From: Orychophragmus violaceus
Taxonomy: Eukaryota; Streptophyta; Magnoliopsida; Brassicales; Brassicaceae
Direction: 5' to 3'
NCBI GenBank assembly: GCA_030180135.1
Contig: CM058235.1
Location: 12,881,145 to 12,945,144 of the forward strand
DNA length: 64,000 nucleotides
The first letter of the stretch is position 1, and the number at the start of each line of letters is the position of its first letter. Under the pieces are notes generated by a model that was given only the letters and a program-made list of their open reading frames with translations, had not been told where the DNA came from and did no database searches. Shown here piece after piece: positions 31,877 through 44,360 of this stretch. The translations under genes were made by a program, and so were the position numbers.

Positions 31877-33304
31877 TATCGCTACTAATAAAAGAAGAAC
31901 ACATAACCTCGTTTTTTAATATAGTTCTGATCGATCTGCGAAATCAAGAGTGAATTTGAGTGAACAAAATAAACAGTTGACCTATTAAAATCTTATGAAG
32001 TATATAATATTATTTGACAGTATTTCAAGATTATTAGTGTGCTTTAAACAAGCCAAAACAGCATCTCACTGATTCACTAAGCTGACCCTCACCATGTGAT
32101 TTCCTTACTTCCAAATAAAGAATTCATTTGTTGTAAGCTTAGACATAAACCTGTTTGTTGTCAAAACCAAAAGCAGGAATATATCAATGCATTAATATGT
32201 GCGTTAGTAACGCACACACTGGTCACTTATGTCTCCAACTCTCCATTATCTTAAAGACTGTTTGGCGTAATGTTCATCTGACTGTCAAACATTTCAAAAT
32301 TCCCGATTAATTTATTTTTATATATATGTTTTGTCAGTAACTTACTTTTGATTTGACCATTAACATTACAGATCATGAGCATGATATCTTTTTTTTGTTA
32401 ATCATGACCATATCATACGATACTAATAATAATATAATAGTAATAATTAGGTTACATTATAAAGTTACTTAAAAAACATATATATTCCAAGGTCACGGGA
32501 AAACTCAAAAGATCAATACATATGCTAAGTTTTTGCATTAAGTTATCGATTCTAAACCACCGACCTAAATAATTAAGTCGTTTTAATTTGTTTCCAAATT
32601 TTTTATTTAATATTTAGTTTCAATATTTGGTGCAACACGCAAAAAAAAAAAAAAACAATTTAATTCAGTCTTTGAACGTAAATTTGTTGTTTGTTTTTCT
32701 TCTTAGTGAGACAAAACTCAATATTCATCATGAATCTTAGATTCCCTTTGGATCCACATAATGATCATTACACTTTATTATTTTAAAAGCATTAAACAAA
32801 GTTGGTGTTAAAACTGAACCCTAATATATGCGTTAATTATTTTGTTTACTGGATTAACATAAAACTGAACCCCTAGAACGTTGTAACTTTTATAATTCGT
32901 TTTGAGTTAAATTTGGTATAATTGGTTTGATTAGATACGTCGCTCAAGTAAATATATTTAAATAATTAAACAAGAGTGTTTATATGGAAAAAGGTAATGT
33001 GAGAGTGTCCTTAAATTACTAAAAAGGAAAGTGGCACTGAAAATAATCTACTTCAAAAAACAAAAAAAAATCGTTAAACATTTAGTGGTCGTGACTTGAG
33101 AATTAAGAGCTAAGAGATTCTTTGACCCATCGTGGAAATTTTTTGATGGTTCAAATGTTGTGACCAGGTAAAGTCAAAATCAAGTCACATGGTATGTTCA
33201 GATCCGCTGCACGATACCTTCTAATCCTTCTTATATATTGTTATATAATTGATTGATTTTCTGTTATTATTCTTATAATGTTATTGTGTCTGTGTAAAGA
33301 ATAA
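31877..33304. other. Gene-free AT-rich spacer
   Basis: About 1.4 kb without a recognisable gene, RNA or element boundary. Confidence 0.45.
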
Positions 33305-33313
33305 AACAAGTTT

Positions 33314-33538
33314 TTTTTTTTGGTTAATCCAAGGGTAGATCCCAGACCAATTAATCCAGACTAATTCTCTGGACCCAGTTAGACCGTATATCAACTTCAC
33401 CTGGGAGGTTTTTCCCTGGACCAAGGCCTAGTACCCACGTTATGACCAGAAGAGACATTTTTGTTTCCGCCTGGAGTCGAACCCGAATGGTGTATTGCCA
33501 CCACGGACCCGCTACCACTTGAACTACCTCGACCGTTC
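33314..33538 (-). mobile_element. tRNA-derived SINE
   Basis: On the minus strand, a Pol III box A-like TAGTTCAAGTGGTAGC (33511-33526) is followed by box B GGTTCGACTCC (33473-33483), then a body of ~150 bp and an A-tail (T-run at 33311-33321 on the plus strand). Direct repeats AACAAGTTT (33305-33313, 33539-33547) flank it. It has no coding potential; mobilisation would depend on LINE proteins. Confidence 0.88.
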
Positions 33539-33547
33539 AACAAGTTT

Positions 33548-35072
33548 CAAAGTTTAAACTAAATTCAACCGAAAGAAACAAATTCTTTGGTATATGACCA
33601 AGTTTCAATTTTTTTATTAATTAACCTAATCGTACTGATAAAATCAAACATAATTTGTACATGACAAAATTAATTTTAAATTTTCTTTTGCCAGATTTCA
33701 AAGTTGAAAAGAATAAACTTGACGTTGCAAAAGTGGTTTATCTGACATATCTTTGTACTTCTATTATTACATGTCGATTAGTAAACGATGTAACACGAGT
33801 ATCAAGAGAGATATTGGGTGCATAAGAAGATTGGAGTTAGAAGAATAAAGCATGCATAGTACATCTTTGGTATAAGAAATTACAACTGAGATGTAAAAGA
33901 ATAACATTATAACTTCTTTTTTTGTACGACAGAGTAATGTTGGAAGAAAAATGCAAAATGGATTAGAAGAAGTGGTGAGGTCACATGGAAACATGTGTAA
34001 GCTGAGTAGGACATGGTCAGGTCAGCTGGTGGGTCTCAGCGCGAAGCCCCACCATTTTCACTTCATTTATGTGTATAATGAATGTCAAATTTCTATAATA
34101 CACGTAATATTTTAGAAGTTAATTTGTTTTCAAACCAAACATTTAGAATTTACTAAAGAATCAAGTTCCACGAAACATGTAAGTGTATTTTTGTGGGATT
34201 TTCTTCCTGTACTTTTTCTACATCATTCATTTGGTAATTTGTGGAATTTTGAAAGAAATGGCCAATCTAGAGGTGACATGTGAGTATCGAGTAACCTTCT
34301 GGTGATCGATCTTTCACGGTAATTTATACGAGAGACCTTTAAAATAACAGGTGCAGAAGCAACTCACATTCTACACCATCTAAGGAGAAGTTGACACGGG
34401 ATTTGACACAACACAACATACATGTTTTTCAGAAACAGTATGTTTTATAAGTTACCATTATCCTTACTCTTTACACATTGGATTTACTAGTCACCTTATT
34501 TTGTAGAAGATCAACAATATTTCCGAACCAAAATATTTAACGTTGTGGCCTTGTGGGTATTCGAAAAATATACATTAAATGCCGTTCCAATTTAAAGGTT
34601 TTCTTCAAATGTAAACTTGGTTAAGATGATTTGTGAACCAAAACGAAGAAAGAAACCATAGTAAAAACAGTGTAACAAACAAGAGTTTTACGAGTTTGAG
34701 TGTTGGGGTGATATTCAATAGTTCTAGATCTCTTTTATATTCGCACAACTTTTTTTTAACAACAATTATGAATAAAATCCTATCTCTTTATTATCTATGT
34801 TGGTGGTTTCAGACCAATATAAACACTGTTTGACTGTCTGATGCGAGCATTTCGTGATAGTTTATCCGTGGTCAGACTAGTTATATTCACTACAAATTAA
34901 AAGACATATACTATTAACTTAGTTCGCAAGTTCCATTTAATGTGCCTAAGAACAACCCACTATTGAATACTTATATAAGCTTATCTAGTATTTAGTGGTA
35001 GATTTTGTTCAAATTTTATGCATGTAAATGTTGTCATTTCCGTTTCGTTAGTAAAATCTGCTCAGTAGATGT
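33548..35072. other. Gene-free spacer
   Basis: AT-rich, with only short frames lacking any family signature (for example 33767-33994 minus). No RNA gene or repeat border was recognised. Confidence 0.45.
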
Positions 35073-35088
35073 AAGATTTCTTCCGTTG

Positions 35089-36051
35089 GATCTCTTTCTC
35101 TCTCTTCTTTTGTTTTTTCTTTTCTCTTCCTTTCGTGCATACATCTCATGCACCTCTATGTTCGCCTCTCCGGTGTCCGTCGCTCGCGGCGGCGCCATGA
35201 GAGGGCTCTCCTCTCAAACCGTGTATACGCTTCTCTTGAGGTTTGGACCTTTTCCCGAGTTCGGTTGTTGTATGGACCAGCGTTCAAGCGGCGGTTACAG
35301 CGGCTGCGATGGTGGATATGTGGTCGTGTAGCGGTTCCGGTAACGGATCTAAGAGGACAAGATCCATTTACCGTCCTCCCGTCTCCTTGCTGCTCTCCTC
35401 CATCAAGGCCCTCGGTGCGGTGGTATTCTCGTCGTTGTGAGGCTGAAAAGAGGTGGTTCTAAGGCGTCGGTTTCTTTGGGTCATCATCTCTTCTTCTTAC
35501 CCGCTAGAGGACGTCGATGGATCGAGGGTTTGGTTTTGCGGAGGAGGCGGTGGACTCACAATATTAAAGGCGGCGGTCGATTTCCTTTCCCATCCGCTCA
35601 TGCCTCTCCAGTGAGGGAGTGAACCGAAAATAACAGTGGTTCTAAAGGTTCTTTCGTCAATATTGTTTAGGCATCGTCTCTCCGGTGCTTCCGGCCTCTC
35701 GGCTCTTGCTTTCATGGGTGCTTTTCGATTTCTCTCTTTGCGTGTGTCTTGGCGGCTTCTGGGTCTTCGCCGTGCTGGTGGTGGCTCCGTCTCTAGAGGC
35801 TGCCTCTGCGACCTGAGTTGTTTCTTCTTCTCCCTTGACGACGGTGGCAACACTTCTAGATTAGATTAAGAGATCTGCGATTTAGGTCGGTTTTACAACA
35901 TTATGAAATTAGGGTAAAACCAGACCGGGCCAGTTGGTGTTACTGGCTCACGGTGTGTTTTTAATTTTCGGTTTAGTTTTAATTTATTGCTAGCTGTCTT
36001 TGTAATAAAAAAATAAATTAATATAAAAATTTAATACGAAACCTCTTAAAA
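35089..36051 (+). mobile_element. ~963 bp retroposon, copy R2
   Basis: A CT-rich 5' leader (CTCTTTCTCTCTCTTCTTTT), GC-rich middle with ggcggcg runs, and an A-rich 3' end (AATAAAAAAATAAATTAATA, then ACCTCTTAAAAAA) almost identical in layout to R1. The flanking duplication AAGATTTCTTCCGTTG (35073-35088) and AAGCTTTCTTCCATTG (36052-36067) differs at two positions. The length of 963 bp equals R1 within one base. Open frames inside (35148-35462, 35497-35853 minus) overlap on both strands and show no domain. Confidence 0.72.
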
Positions 36052-36067
36052 AAGCTTTCTTCCATTG

Positions 36068-38279
36068 AAAAAGAGACAAGAAACGACCATGGGGCCTTAA
36101 TTTTTACAACCAACATCTGGCCTTAAGTTACGTCACTGGAGGTATATAATTTTTGGGTTAAAATTAAATGTGGGCCTACTTATGAAATAGTATGGACTGA
36201 AATTCTAAATTCATTTTTATCACACTTTACCTTAAATTTATCTGGATTCGATCCATGAATATATTGGTCCAGAATCGAGTTTCTTAAGATTTTTAAGTCG
36301 TCACGACTCTTGTTTTATCAATCCCATCAATAATAATGAAGCGATTTGTGTGCAAGAATGAACTTATTATCCAATCTGAAATTCCAAACAATGGTAAGGG
36401 CATTTTACGAGACCGTTTTAAAGTGGATTGCAGTTCAAATGCGGTGCGGTTCAGAAAAATACATTTGCGAAATCAATGCGGTTTTTCATTTTTTTGAAAA
36501 ATATAAATATTTTTTTAAATATTAATTACAAAAATATATGATTGGTAACTTAACAACGATTTTCAGAAACACACTTAAAAATATATTTTAGACGTCACCA
36601 TTCATACATGATCTAGATATCAATTATAAAATTTTGAATTCACTGGAAACAGATCCCGATGCAAATATCTTCATTTATAATCCACATATTTGGATCCAAA
36701 TATTTTTAATATATAAATATTATATTTTATTAATATTTTAATACATATATACAAAATATTTAATATAAGTATTTAAATTTGTTAATATTATCATATTTTA
36801 TTTTTCAAAAATATAATATGTAATAATTAAATGGAAGCTCTTCAATGTGGACATATCAACATTTCTGAAAAAACTTAACATATCTAACTATTAACTACAT
36901 GTAAAAGCCATTAATTTAAATTTAACTATATAAAATTATTTTTGAACAAAAAAAAAACTATATAAAATTATTTAAACATAAAAATAATTAAACATATTCA
37001 AACTTTATCAAAAACATATTAAACATATAAATACTATTATGATTCGTTCACACCATATGTGGGCACAAATATTATTAAACATAATTTTTTAAAAATAAAA
37101 ATTATTATTAAATTAATTTTAAAAAATAATAATAATATTATAAAAATCTATATTAAACTATTTATAACTAAACATATATACATTATTATATTTAATAAGA
37201 TTTTTTACAATAAAATTAATAATAATAAAATAATTTGTAATTATATATGTTTATTATAAAAATCATTACATAAATATTTTATTTAAAATATTTTATCATT
37301 TATATATAAATTCAATACATAAATATTTATACATTTTATTATAAAAAGTAAAAAAATTATAAATATTTCATATTTACCATCTCATTTTTATCCAAAATTA
37401 GGTATATCTACATAATAAAATTTAAAAATATAATAAAATTATCAATATAAATTGAGGTTAACATAACCTTGGGTTAATAATTATCAATATAAATTGAGAT
37501 TAATATTTGCAATTATATATTTTTATTATAAAAATTAATAAATAAATATCTTATTTAAAACATTTTATCATATATATAAATTCAAAATTTATATAAATAA
37601 TACGAATTTACTATATAAAATCTAAAAACAATATTAATAAATATTTAAAAATATTCATAACACAATTTTATATTTATCATCTTATTTTTATTTTTTATTA
37701 AAGGTTATGTATATTTATAAAATAAAATTTAAAATCTTCATACATATTTTCATATTCGAAGTTATGTATATCTCCAAAATAAAAAATAAAAACTTTATTT
37801 GGATTAAAATCTATATAATAAAATTAAAAAATATAGTAAAATTATCAATATAAATTAAGATTAACACAATAATTAATCTAATTTCACTAATGATAAATTA
37901 GTAATCAATCATTTTAAGAGTGAATATAAGTCCAAAAAATTAGTAATCAATCATTTTAAGAGTGAATATAAGTCCAAAAGCATTTCTCAACTATTATAAA
38001 GATTACATAACTGTTTGGGACAAGATTTTGTATATTATGTTTGGACAACTTTTGAATTAGCTTAAGATGTTTATGATAGATGGAATAGTGGGTGAGTATA
38101 AGATAGGTGTTTGTACTTTGGAGAGGGAGATAAGATGCGACATTTCACATGAATCTTGGAACGTCTACCAAATGAGGTTATCTTGCACAAATAGAATAAC
38201 CTCAAAGACTTTCAGTAGACAGAATAAGAGATTTTCATTCCCAAAACTCTCTGGCGCTTTTTCAAACACGTTCTACTAA
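36068..38279. other. Very AT-rich, gene-free block with local duplications
   Basis: From about 36680 to 37900 the sequence is almost only A and T. Blocks such as AATTATATATTTTTATTATA followed by ATTTTATCAT recur (about 37230-37310 and 37505-37590), and ATTATCAATATAAATTGAG recurs at about 37440, 37485 and 37840 (last copy with AAG). Short GCGGTGCGG motifs near 36440 recall the 38.3 kb element. Confidence 0.5.
37895..37978. repeat. 42 bp perfect tandem duplication
   Basis: Two adjacent identical 42 bp units beginning AAATTAGTAATCAATCATTT. Confidence 0.88.
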
Positions 38280-39509
38280 GGCTTCGAATGGTGACAGCGG
38301 GTCAAGCGGTGCGGGATAAGCGGATTAGGCGGTGCGGAATCGTTCAAGTGCGGTTTGTACGAAAGAAACGCAATATGCGGAATAAATGTGGTTACTGCGG
38401 AACAAGCGGTACGTAAAAATGTTTGAATGGTGAAAACAAGCTGTCTGCGGTACAAGATAAATGTTTGAATGGTAAAAATGACAAAAAGTGGTGCGGAATA
38501 TATATTAAAATAAATATTTGAATAAAAAAGAAAAATGATTTGATGAAAACTTAAATTGATTTTTTTATAATTCGGTTTGGATTTTAGTTATTTCGATTAT
38601 CTCAAATCTTGTCGAAATAAATTAATTTTTTTCAATTTTTAGAAAAAAAATTGATTAATTTTGGTTTATTTCGGGTAATTTCGGTTAAATTTGGATAAAT
38701 TTGATTACTTCGGGTTAGTTCAGTTTGGTTCGGATATTTACTAAACTTTGGTATATTTCGCTATATCCGGTTTAAAACCGGTATAAAATGATTTAAAATT
38801 AAAAACTAAATAACCGATCATGTCGGTTAAACCAAATTTTTCGTTGCAAAAAAAAAACCAAACTTTTTAGTTTTATAATTTTTTTGTTTAGTTTTGGTTA
38901 CGAATTCGGCTAATCCCATTAATTTATATAATTTTAAAAAAAAATTCCGAAATAAATCAACTTTTTGGTTTTTATAAATAATTTTGATTAATTTGTTTAT
39001 TTCGAATAATTTCCAAAATAAATCATATCGATATAATTCAATTATTTTCTAATTTTTTGTATACTTCGGTATATTCGATTTAAATTTGATAAAAATTGAT
39101 TTAGAATTAAAAAATAACTAATCGGTTTAGTCAAATCAAAACAAACTGAATTGATAATCGAAATTAAATAGTTAACCTTATGAAAATAAATGTTTGAATA
39201 ATTAAAAAGTATGTAATACATTTTACAAAAGTATTTTAGAAAATTAAATAACTGCAAATATATATATATATGAATTTTCTAGATATTTTGTGAATTATAA
39301 AAGAAAAATAGAGTTTCTTACCGAAACACACACCTAACAATGATTCTATACTATTCATGTGGTTTACTTAATTTTTGGAAAACACACTATCTTTTTACTG
39401 TTAATGTGGTTTGCTATTTGAATATATTTTAAGTGACAAATCATAAGTGAATGGTAACATTTTGCAGTACCGCACTCCTTCCCGCACGAAACGCAGTTAA
39501 CATTCAACC
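38280..39509. mobile_element. hAT-like MITE with GCGGT-rich ends
   Basis: The left end GGCTTCGAATGGTGACAGCG and the right inverse end GGTTGAATGTTAACTGCG both continue into GTGCGGG-type repeats. The flanks TCTACTAA and TCTAAGAA agree at 6 of 8 positions, compatible with an old 8 bp hAT duplication. The interior is AT-rich with TTCGGTTTGG-like motifs and no gene. Confidence 0.55.
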
Positions 39510-39606
39510 TCTAAGAATATAATATTTGATAATATAAGTGGGTTAAGTGAGGAATTTTGTCAGAGGATCGAAACTCGTGTCTCTCGTATGTTTGTGATAA
39601 TCTAAG

Positions 39607-39982
39607 TAGCACGGATACGGGTACGGGTATAAGAAACGGGTACGGAAACGGGGACGGAAAACAGCAAAATATAAATTTTATAGATACGGGTACGGCGAGG
39701 ATACGTTAATAAACATATATAAAAATATACATATACATATAATTATAAAGAAAATCATACTTAAATCTCAATATAACAAATTAGAAGATACTTTAGTTTT
39801 ATATAAAACACCAGTTTTGAAACTTAACCATTAAAAACGTCTTAAAATCTCATTTTCTATTTTAGATAATTTTGTTCTATCTTATCTTTTTTGGAAAAGT
39901 TTCCGAGCTGTCCCCAAGTTTCTGAGTACCCGAAACGTTTCCGGTACGGAGACGGCATACATTTAGAAGTACTCGTGCATCA
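39607..39982. mobile_element. Candidate MITE with GGGTACGG repeats
   Basis: AGTAGCACGGATACGGGTAC at the left and an inverse-like CGGTACGGAGACGGC...GTACTCGTGCATC at the right suggest TIRs of a ~375 bp element. No clear TSD. No gene. Confidence 0.4.
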
Positions 39983-40375
39983 CATGTGATAATAGATTTG
40001 GAACTCTCCCATTTTTTAAAAACCATGGAAGGAGAGAGAAAGTTTCTCTCCTCATTCTCTCTACAGCACTCGGAGGGGCTCTTCTTCTCTTTGTCGGCTG
40101 CGGTGCTTATTCCGTGGCGCATCTTATCTCCACATAACTCCTAGGCCACAACTACCGGCGGCATTTTGTTCCCAGGTGGTGCTCCCGTATTTTTTGAGTC
40201 GACAGTTGATGTTTCTCTCTTTGGATCTAGAGGACGAAATCCGGTTTCCTCAGCTCTTGCATGTCTTCCGATGGTGGTGCGGTCCAGCTCGCGCGGTGGC
40301 CCATACCGGCGAAAAGGTACTGAAGTCGGGATGGTGTTTCAACTGTGAGTAGTCCTGTTTAGGGGAGTTTTCCGG

Positions 40376-40501
<126 letters not shown>

Positions 40502-40574
40502 ACGGCTAAGCTTGGGGACGGTTAACTGTCGCGGGCTAGAGTTTCCCAGTTTTCTCGATTCTCCAGCGGCTTTT

Positions 40575-42714
40575 CACTACAAGAAATATGGGCATTGGTA
40601 GCACACCGAAAACGCTACCATAGGGTTTTGGTAGCGTTTTCATGAACGCTATGTCAGCCGCAGCTATAATAGACCCCCCCTACCATAGCGTTTTTTTAAT
40701 GCTACATCAGACAGACCTAACATAGACTCAACCAAGTAAATGACATAAACAACAAAGCCAAAAGCATTGATCTCATAAAGAGACTCAAGACTTCAGAACG
40801 AGAAGCCTTGATAAAAGAATCGGCAGAGCCGAGATAAGGGCTCGAAGGTGTCGCTCTCCGCTGATATCCATGGTATCATCAGCCAAAGAATCTCTTAAGG
40901 TTGAAAGTTGACGATAGCTAGGTCGGTTTTTTGACAAATATGACAAAGCAAGTTAGAGAATAGCAAGCGTCCTCAGAGAAGAATGCTAACACAATCACCA
41001 CTTACAAACCTGAAGTCGTGGCCCCATGATGAGATGCAATGTGCCTGAAATTTACATAAACAGTCGAGAGATATTAAACAAGCATTCAAGTTCAACACCT
41101 GAAGATTTCCTGCTTACTATTGTATAGGAATTACACAGCCTTACCTCGTCTATGGCTATAAGATTCAGTAAACCCCTGTTTTCTCAGCTTCAACATAAAT
41201 CTGTTGGTCACGATCAATTCTGGAGTAACAGCAATCTGAGAGAGGGTTTTCCAGAATCAAGGTCCTCATGGATCTAAAACCAAAGTATCAATAATCACAT
41301 AAAGAGATTAAACTATATAACAAATACAAGAAGTGATATTTCGAGGAATAATCAGTCACAAACACCTGAAGTGAAACAAAATGAAGAAAACATTCAAGTG
41401 ATTCTAACAAAAGGAAACCATTTATGTGAAAAAGGTTAGATGCTAGACAAAGCTTAAAAAAAATCAAGTAGCATGTACACATATATAGTTATATACACAC
41501 ACTGACCTAACAAAGCACTATAACCAAATTACCTTGTTCCTAACATGTGTACACACATTGAAGAACAGACCCTCCAATGGCTCCAAGAAGCACTGCATCT
41601 GACTCTTTTGCAGCCGAGATGGTCTCCTCAGGTAAAGGAACTCCGACCAAATCCAAAGCAGCTCCTCCTATAGGCATCTCCTGGAAGCTAAATTCCACTC
41701 CTGATAATCAGCACAGACGCAAGAGTCAAAACATCTCCTGACCAGTAATTCCAGATACACCCCACCCACGATTCTATATCTTATCTCCACACAGATACAT
41801 GAATTAGAGGAAACTAAGATCCCATTATCCAGAAAATCAATATCTACAATTTCCACTTTTCACGTCTTTCTATTCGATTAAATACCGCCAATTCCATTTC
41901 CAAGCAGAAAACAGTGAATTCCCCAATCACCATGGAAACAAAACAGCAAGTCAGCAACAACATGAAAAGATAAGGGAATGAGAGACAAACCTTCCAAATA
42001 ACCAGCTTGCTGAAGCACATTTTTGGCGATGGAGACTCTTCTCCTCAAAAGGAATTACACGTGATGTCTCCATTTAATCACTTGCACTGCACACACGTAA
42101 ATCATATTAAAAATCAATCCGAGAAAATCGCGGACTTTAAGCTCAAACGCAAAGTGGTTGTCGCTGATTTTAGACGACGATGGACTCAGTGTTGGAATTG
42201 GGATCCTTGACTGGGTAAACCCTAGAATCGATTTTGAAGATTTCTTTTCAAGCCAAATGTCGACAGTTTCGATATCGTGGGAAAACAAGAGAAGAATTAA
42301 GACCCAAATAGATGAAGATAAAGGATGAAGATGGATCGACTGAGGAAAATAGATGGAGGGTGAAGGAGATCTCAGGGTGAATAGAGATCGAAAGAAAGAT
42401 AATTGTAGAGAGAATAGGATAATTTTTTTTGGTCTTGAGGAGAAATTGACTTAGACAAAAAAAAATTAATTCCCCCCCCCCCCCCCCAAAAACCAAAACA
42501 TTTAGGTGGCAAAATGTATTTTTGGCTAAGTGTTTTGCCTCCAAAATGATTTTTCAGCTACAATAGTGATTTTTGCATTCCCTTTTAATGAAATTTTTTC
42601 CTAGCGTTGATTTAATGCTACTATAGAGTTTGGATCCGATTTTAGCACTTTCGGTAGCAGTTCGTGAATTAGTGCTACAACGGCCTGCTACCAATGCCCA
42701 TATTTCTTGTAGTG
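40575..42714 (-). mobile_element. Non-autonomous CACTA transposon with captured gene pieces
   Basis: 2,140 bp with perfect 29 bp TIRs starting CACTACAAGAAATATGGGCA and flanking TTT/TTT (40572-40574, 42715-42717), the 3 bp duplication of CACTA (En/Spm) elements. Subterminal GCTACCA/TGGTAGC motifs occur near both ends. There is no transposase; the interior carries host exons including IMDH. A 16-base C-run is at 42472-42487. Confidence 0.9.
41571..41700 (-). pseudogene. Captured exon of 3-isopropylmalate dehydrogenase
   Basis: On the minus strand, after an intron-like ...GATTATCAG at 41701, a 130 bp exon reads GVEFSFQEMPIGGAALDLVG, then VPLPEETISAAKESDAVLLG and AIGG. This is the N-terminal part of plant chloroplast IMDH/IPMDH (leucine biosynthesis; NAD-dependent oxidative decarboxylation of 3-isopropylmalate). 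The next conserved residues (YKWD) are missing because the sequence diverges after AIGG. The exon has no stop and looks nearly unaltered. A second possible exon lies at 41150-41260 minus (LSQIAVTPELIVTNRFMLK), of unknown origin. It is probably not a working enzyme gene; it sits inside the CACTA element. Confidence 0.8.
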
Positions 42715-42918
42715 TTTCTCCCTCTTAAGTTGTCTTTGCCGTCATGGAGTAGGTCGATATGCGGATCTGCTGTGATTCCCAACTTCTGGGTCATGTTCTT
42801 CTCTCTGTGTAGTGGTCGTGTGTTGTCGGGCGTCCTCTCTCTCCCGCGGCGGCTACGGCGGTTCCCTCCCTCGATGTTGGCGGCATCTATCCTAATGCTT
42901 GTTTAAATTAGGGTTAGG

Positions 42919-44205
42919 GATACAAGAATATACAAGAACTAGACCCAGTTCGCCCTAGTTCTTCAGCCGTCGCCGCACCTCGTGTTTCCCCCCCCCCTCG
43001 GTGGCCGGCGCTCCTTGCCACCACCGTGGGGAGGCTCCTCCTTCCTCGCTTTTCTTCTTTATTGTGTATGTGTGTGTCTCGATCCAGATCTGTCTTTCTA
43101 CCCGGTTTGTGTGCTCGCGGTGAGCGTGTGCAGTGGCTGATCTTGATGGTGTGCGCGCTCCTCCGGTCTGGTCTCTATACAAAGCTCGAGCTGATGGCGG
43201 TGGATTTCTTGTCGTTAATCTTCTTCTACAGCTCCGGAGGTTAGGGTGTTTGGTTGTTCTGTGTCGGGTGTTCTTTGTGTGGCGGTCCTCTGTTTGCGCC
43301 GTGGATGAACTCCGGCGAAGACTCCAGGTTTCTGCCCTCTTCCTTTGTCCTTTTTGCGACGTCTACCGGTTGTTATGTGGTCAGATCTGGTGGGTCTCGG
43401 GTGTCTGAGTGGTTTTGTCTTCAACCTGTACTGGCGTGGAGGCTTGGTCTCTTTTCTATTGTTCAGATGGTTTAGATCCTTATGGTCTCCTCTTAAATCG
43501 TTTTGTGGTCTTTGTTGGTCTTCTTTTTTTTTGTCATTCATAGTCTTTATCGGTGGTTGTTGGTGTCTGTTTAAGTTTTTGGGGTTCTATTTCCTTACGA
43601 TTTTTAGATCCGGGTTGTTACCAACAAGATTCTCTCCGGCTTTGGCTACGGGCTATCTTGTTTTCCTATCATCTGAATTTGCTGCTGGAAGGTCCGGATC
43701 TTCTTGATCTTCGGTGTGACTAGTTCATAACCCTTCCAGTTTCTGCTCTTTGATTATCTTCAAGTCTAGTCGCTAGGCGACGTGTGGAAATTTATCCAGT
43801 TATCTGGTCGTTTGGTTCTCTCGTTCCAATGGGGAATGCTTTCAAGGTGTGCTCCTTATCTGGTTTTAAGTTTGTAGACAAGTTTTCTCAACGGCAGTTT
43901 CAGAAGAAGCTAATTCGGAAAAAATTTGTCAAAGGCAATTGAAGAAGAAGATCCTTCTAAGTCATGAGATTTATCATCAGGTTTAAATCATTAGAAATCC
44001 GTCTGCTACTGTGGATACGGCTTCGTCTAATTGTTTCACCTAGTTTCTTAAAAGGTTTGGGTTGGTATCACTAATGTGTCATTAAAGCTTGTTCTTGCTT
44101 ATTGTAGCAAGAGAAGACCATTAGTTTGTCTTATATCTCATATGTAGATCTTCTACTGCGTTGTAATGTGTTAGCCAGATATAATAAAATCCAGTGTTAA
44201 AAAAA
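42919..44205 (+). mobile_element. 1.29 kb retroposon nested in R3
   Basis: Ends in ATATAATAAAATCCAGTG and a ~10 A tail. It is flanked by the 14 bp direct repeat AAATTAGGGTTAGG (42905-42918, 44206-44219). The sequence is CT/GT-rich with several overlapping open frames (43133-43408, 43345-43707) that show no known domain. The TSD and poly(A) indicate LINE-mediated insertion; parent unknown. Its 3' end differs from R1/R2, so it is a separate family. Confidence 0.72.
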
Positions 44206-44360
44206 AAATTAGGGTTAGGTTTGGATCTTTGGGCCAGACCATTGGCTTTTGAATTATGTGTTTATGGGCAAGCCATGCCCATTTCAGGATTATGGCAGTC
44301 AAATCTCTTTTCAATTTAAGTCAAAACGCACAAAAATTTATTTTAATGCATGAATGTTTC

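Noticed and set aside
35148..35853. Overlapping open frames on both strands in the GC-rich block
   Set aside because: High GC lowers stop frequency in all frames; no domain or splice logic. The block is a TSD-flanked retroposon.
43133..43707. Several frames of 90-120 codons in the CT/GT-rich region
   Set aside because: They lie within the 1.29 kb retroposon, overlap each other and the opposite strand, and show no known motif.
42905..44219. Interstitial telomere repeats (TTAGGGTTAGG)
   Set aside because: Only a single short unit on each side; it is the target duplication of a retroposon and not a telomeric array.
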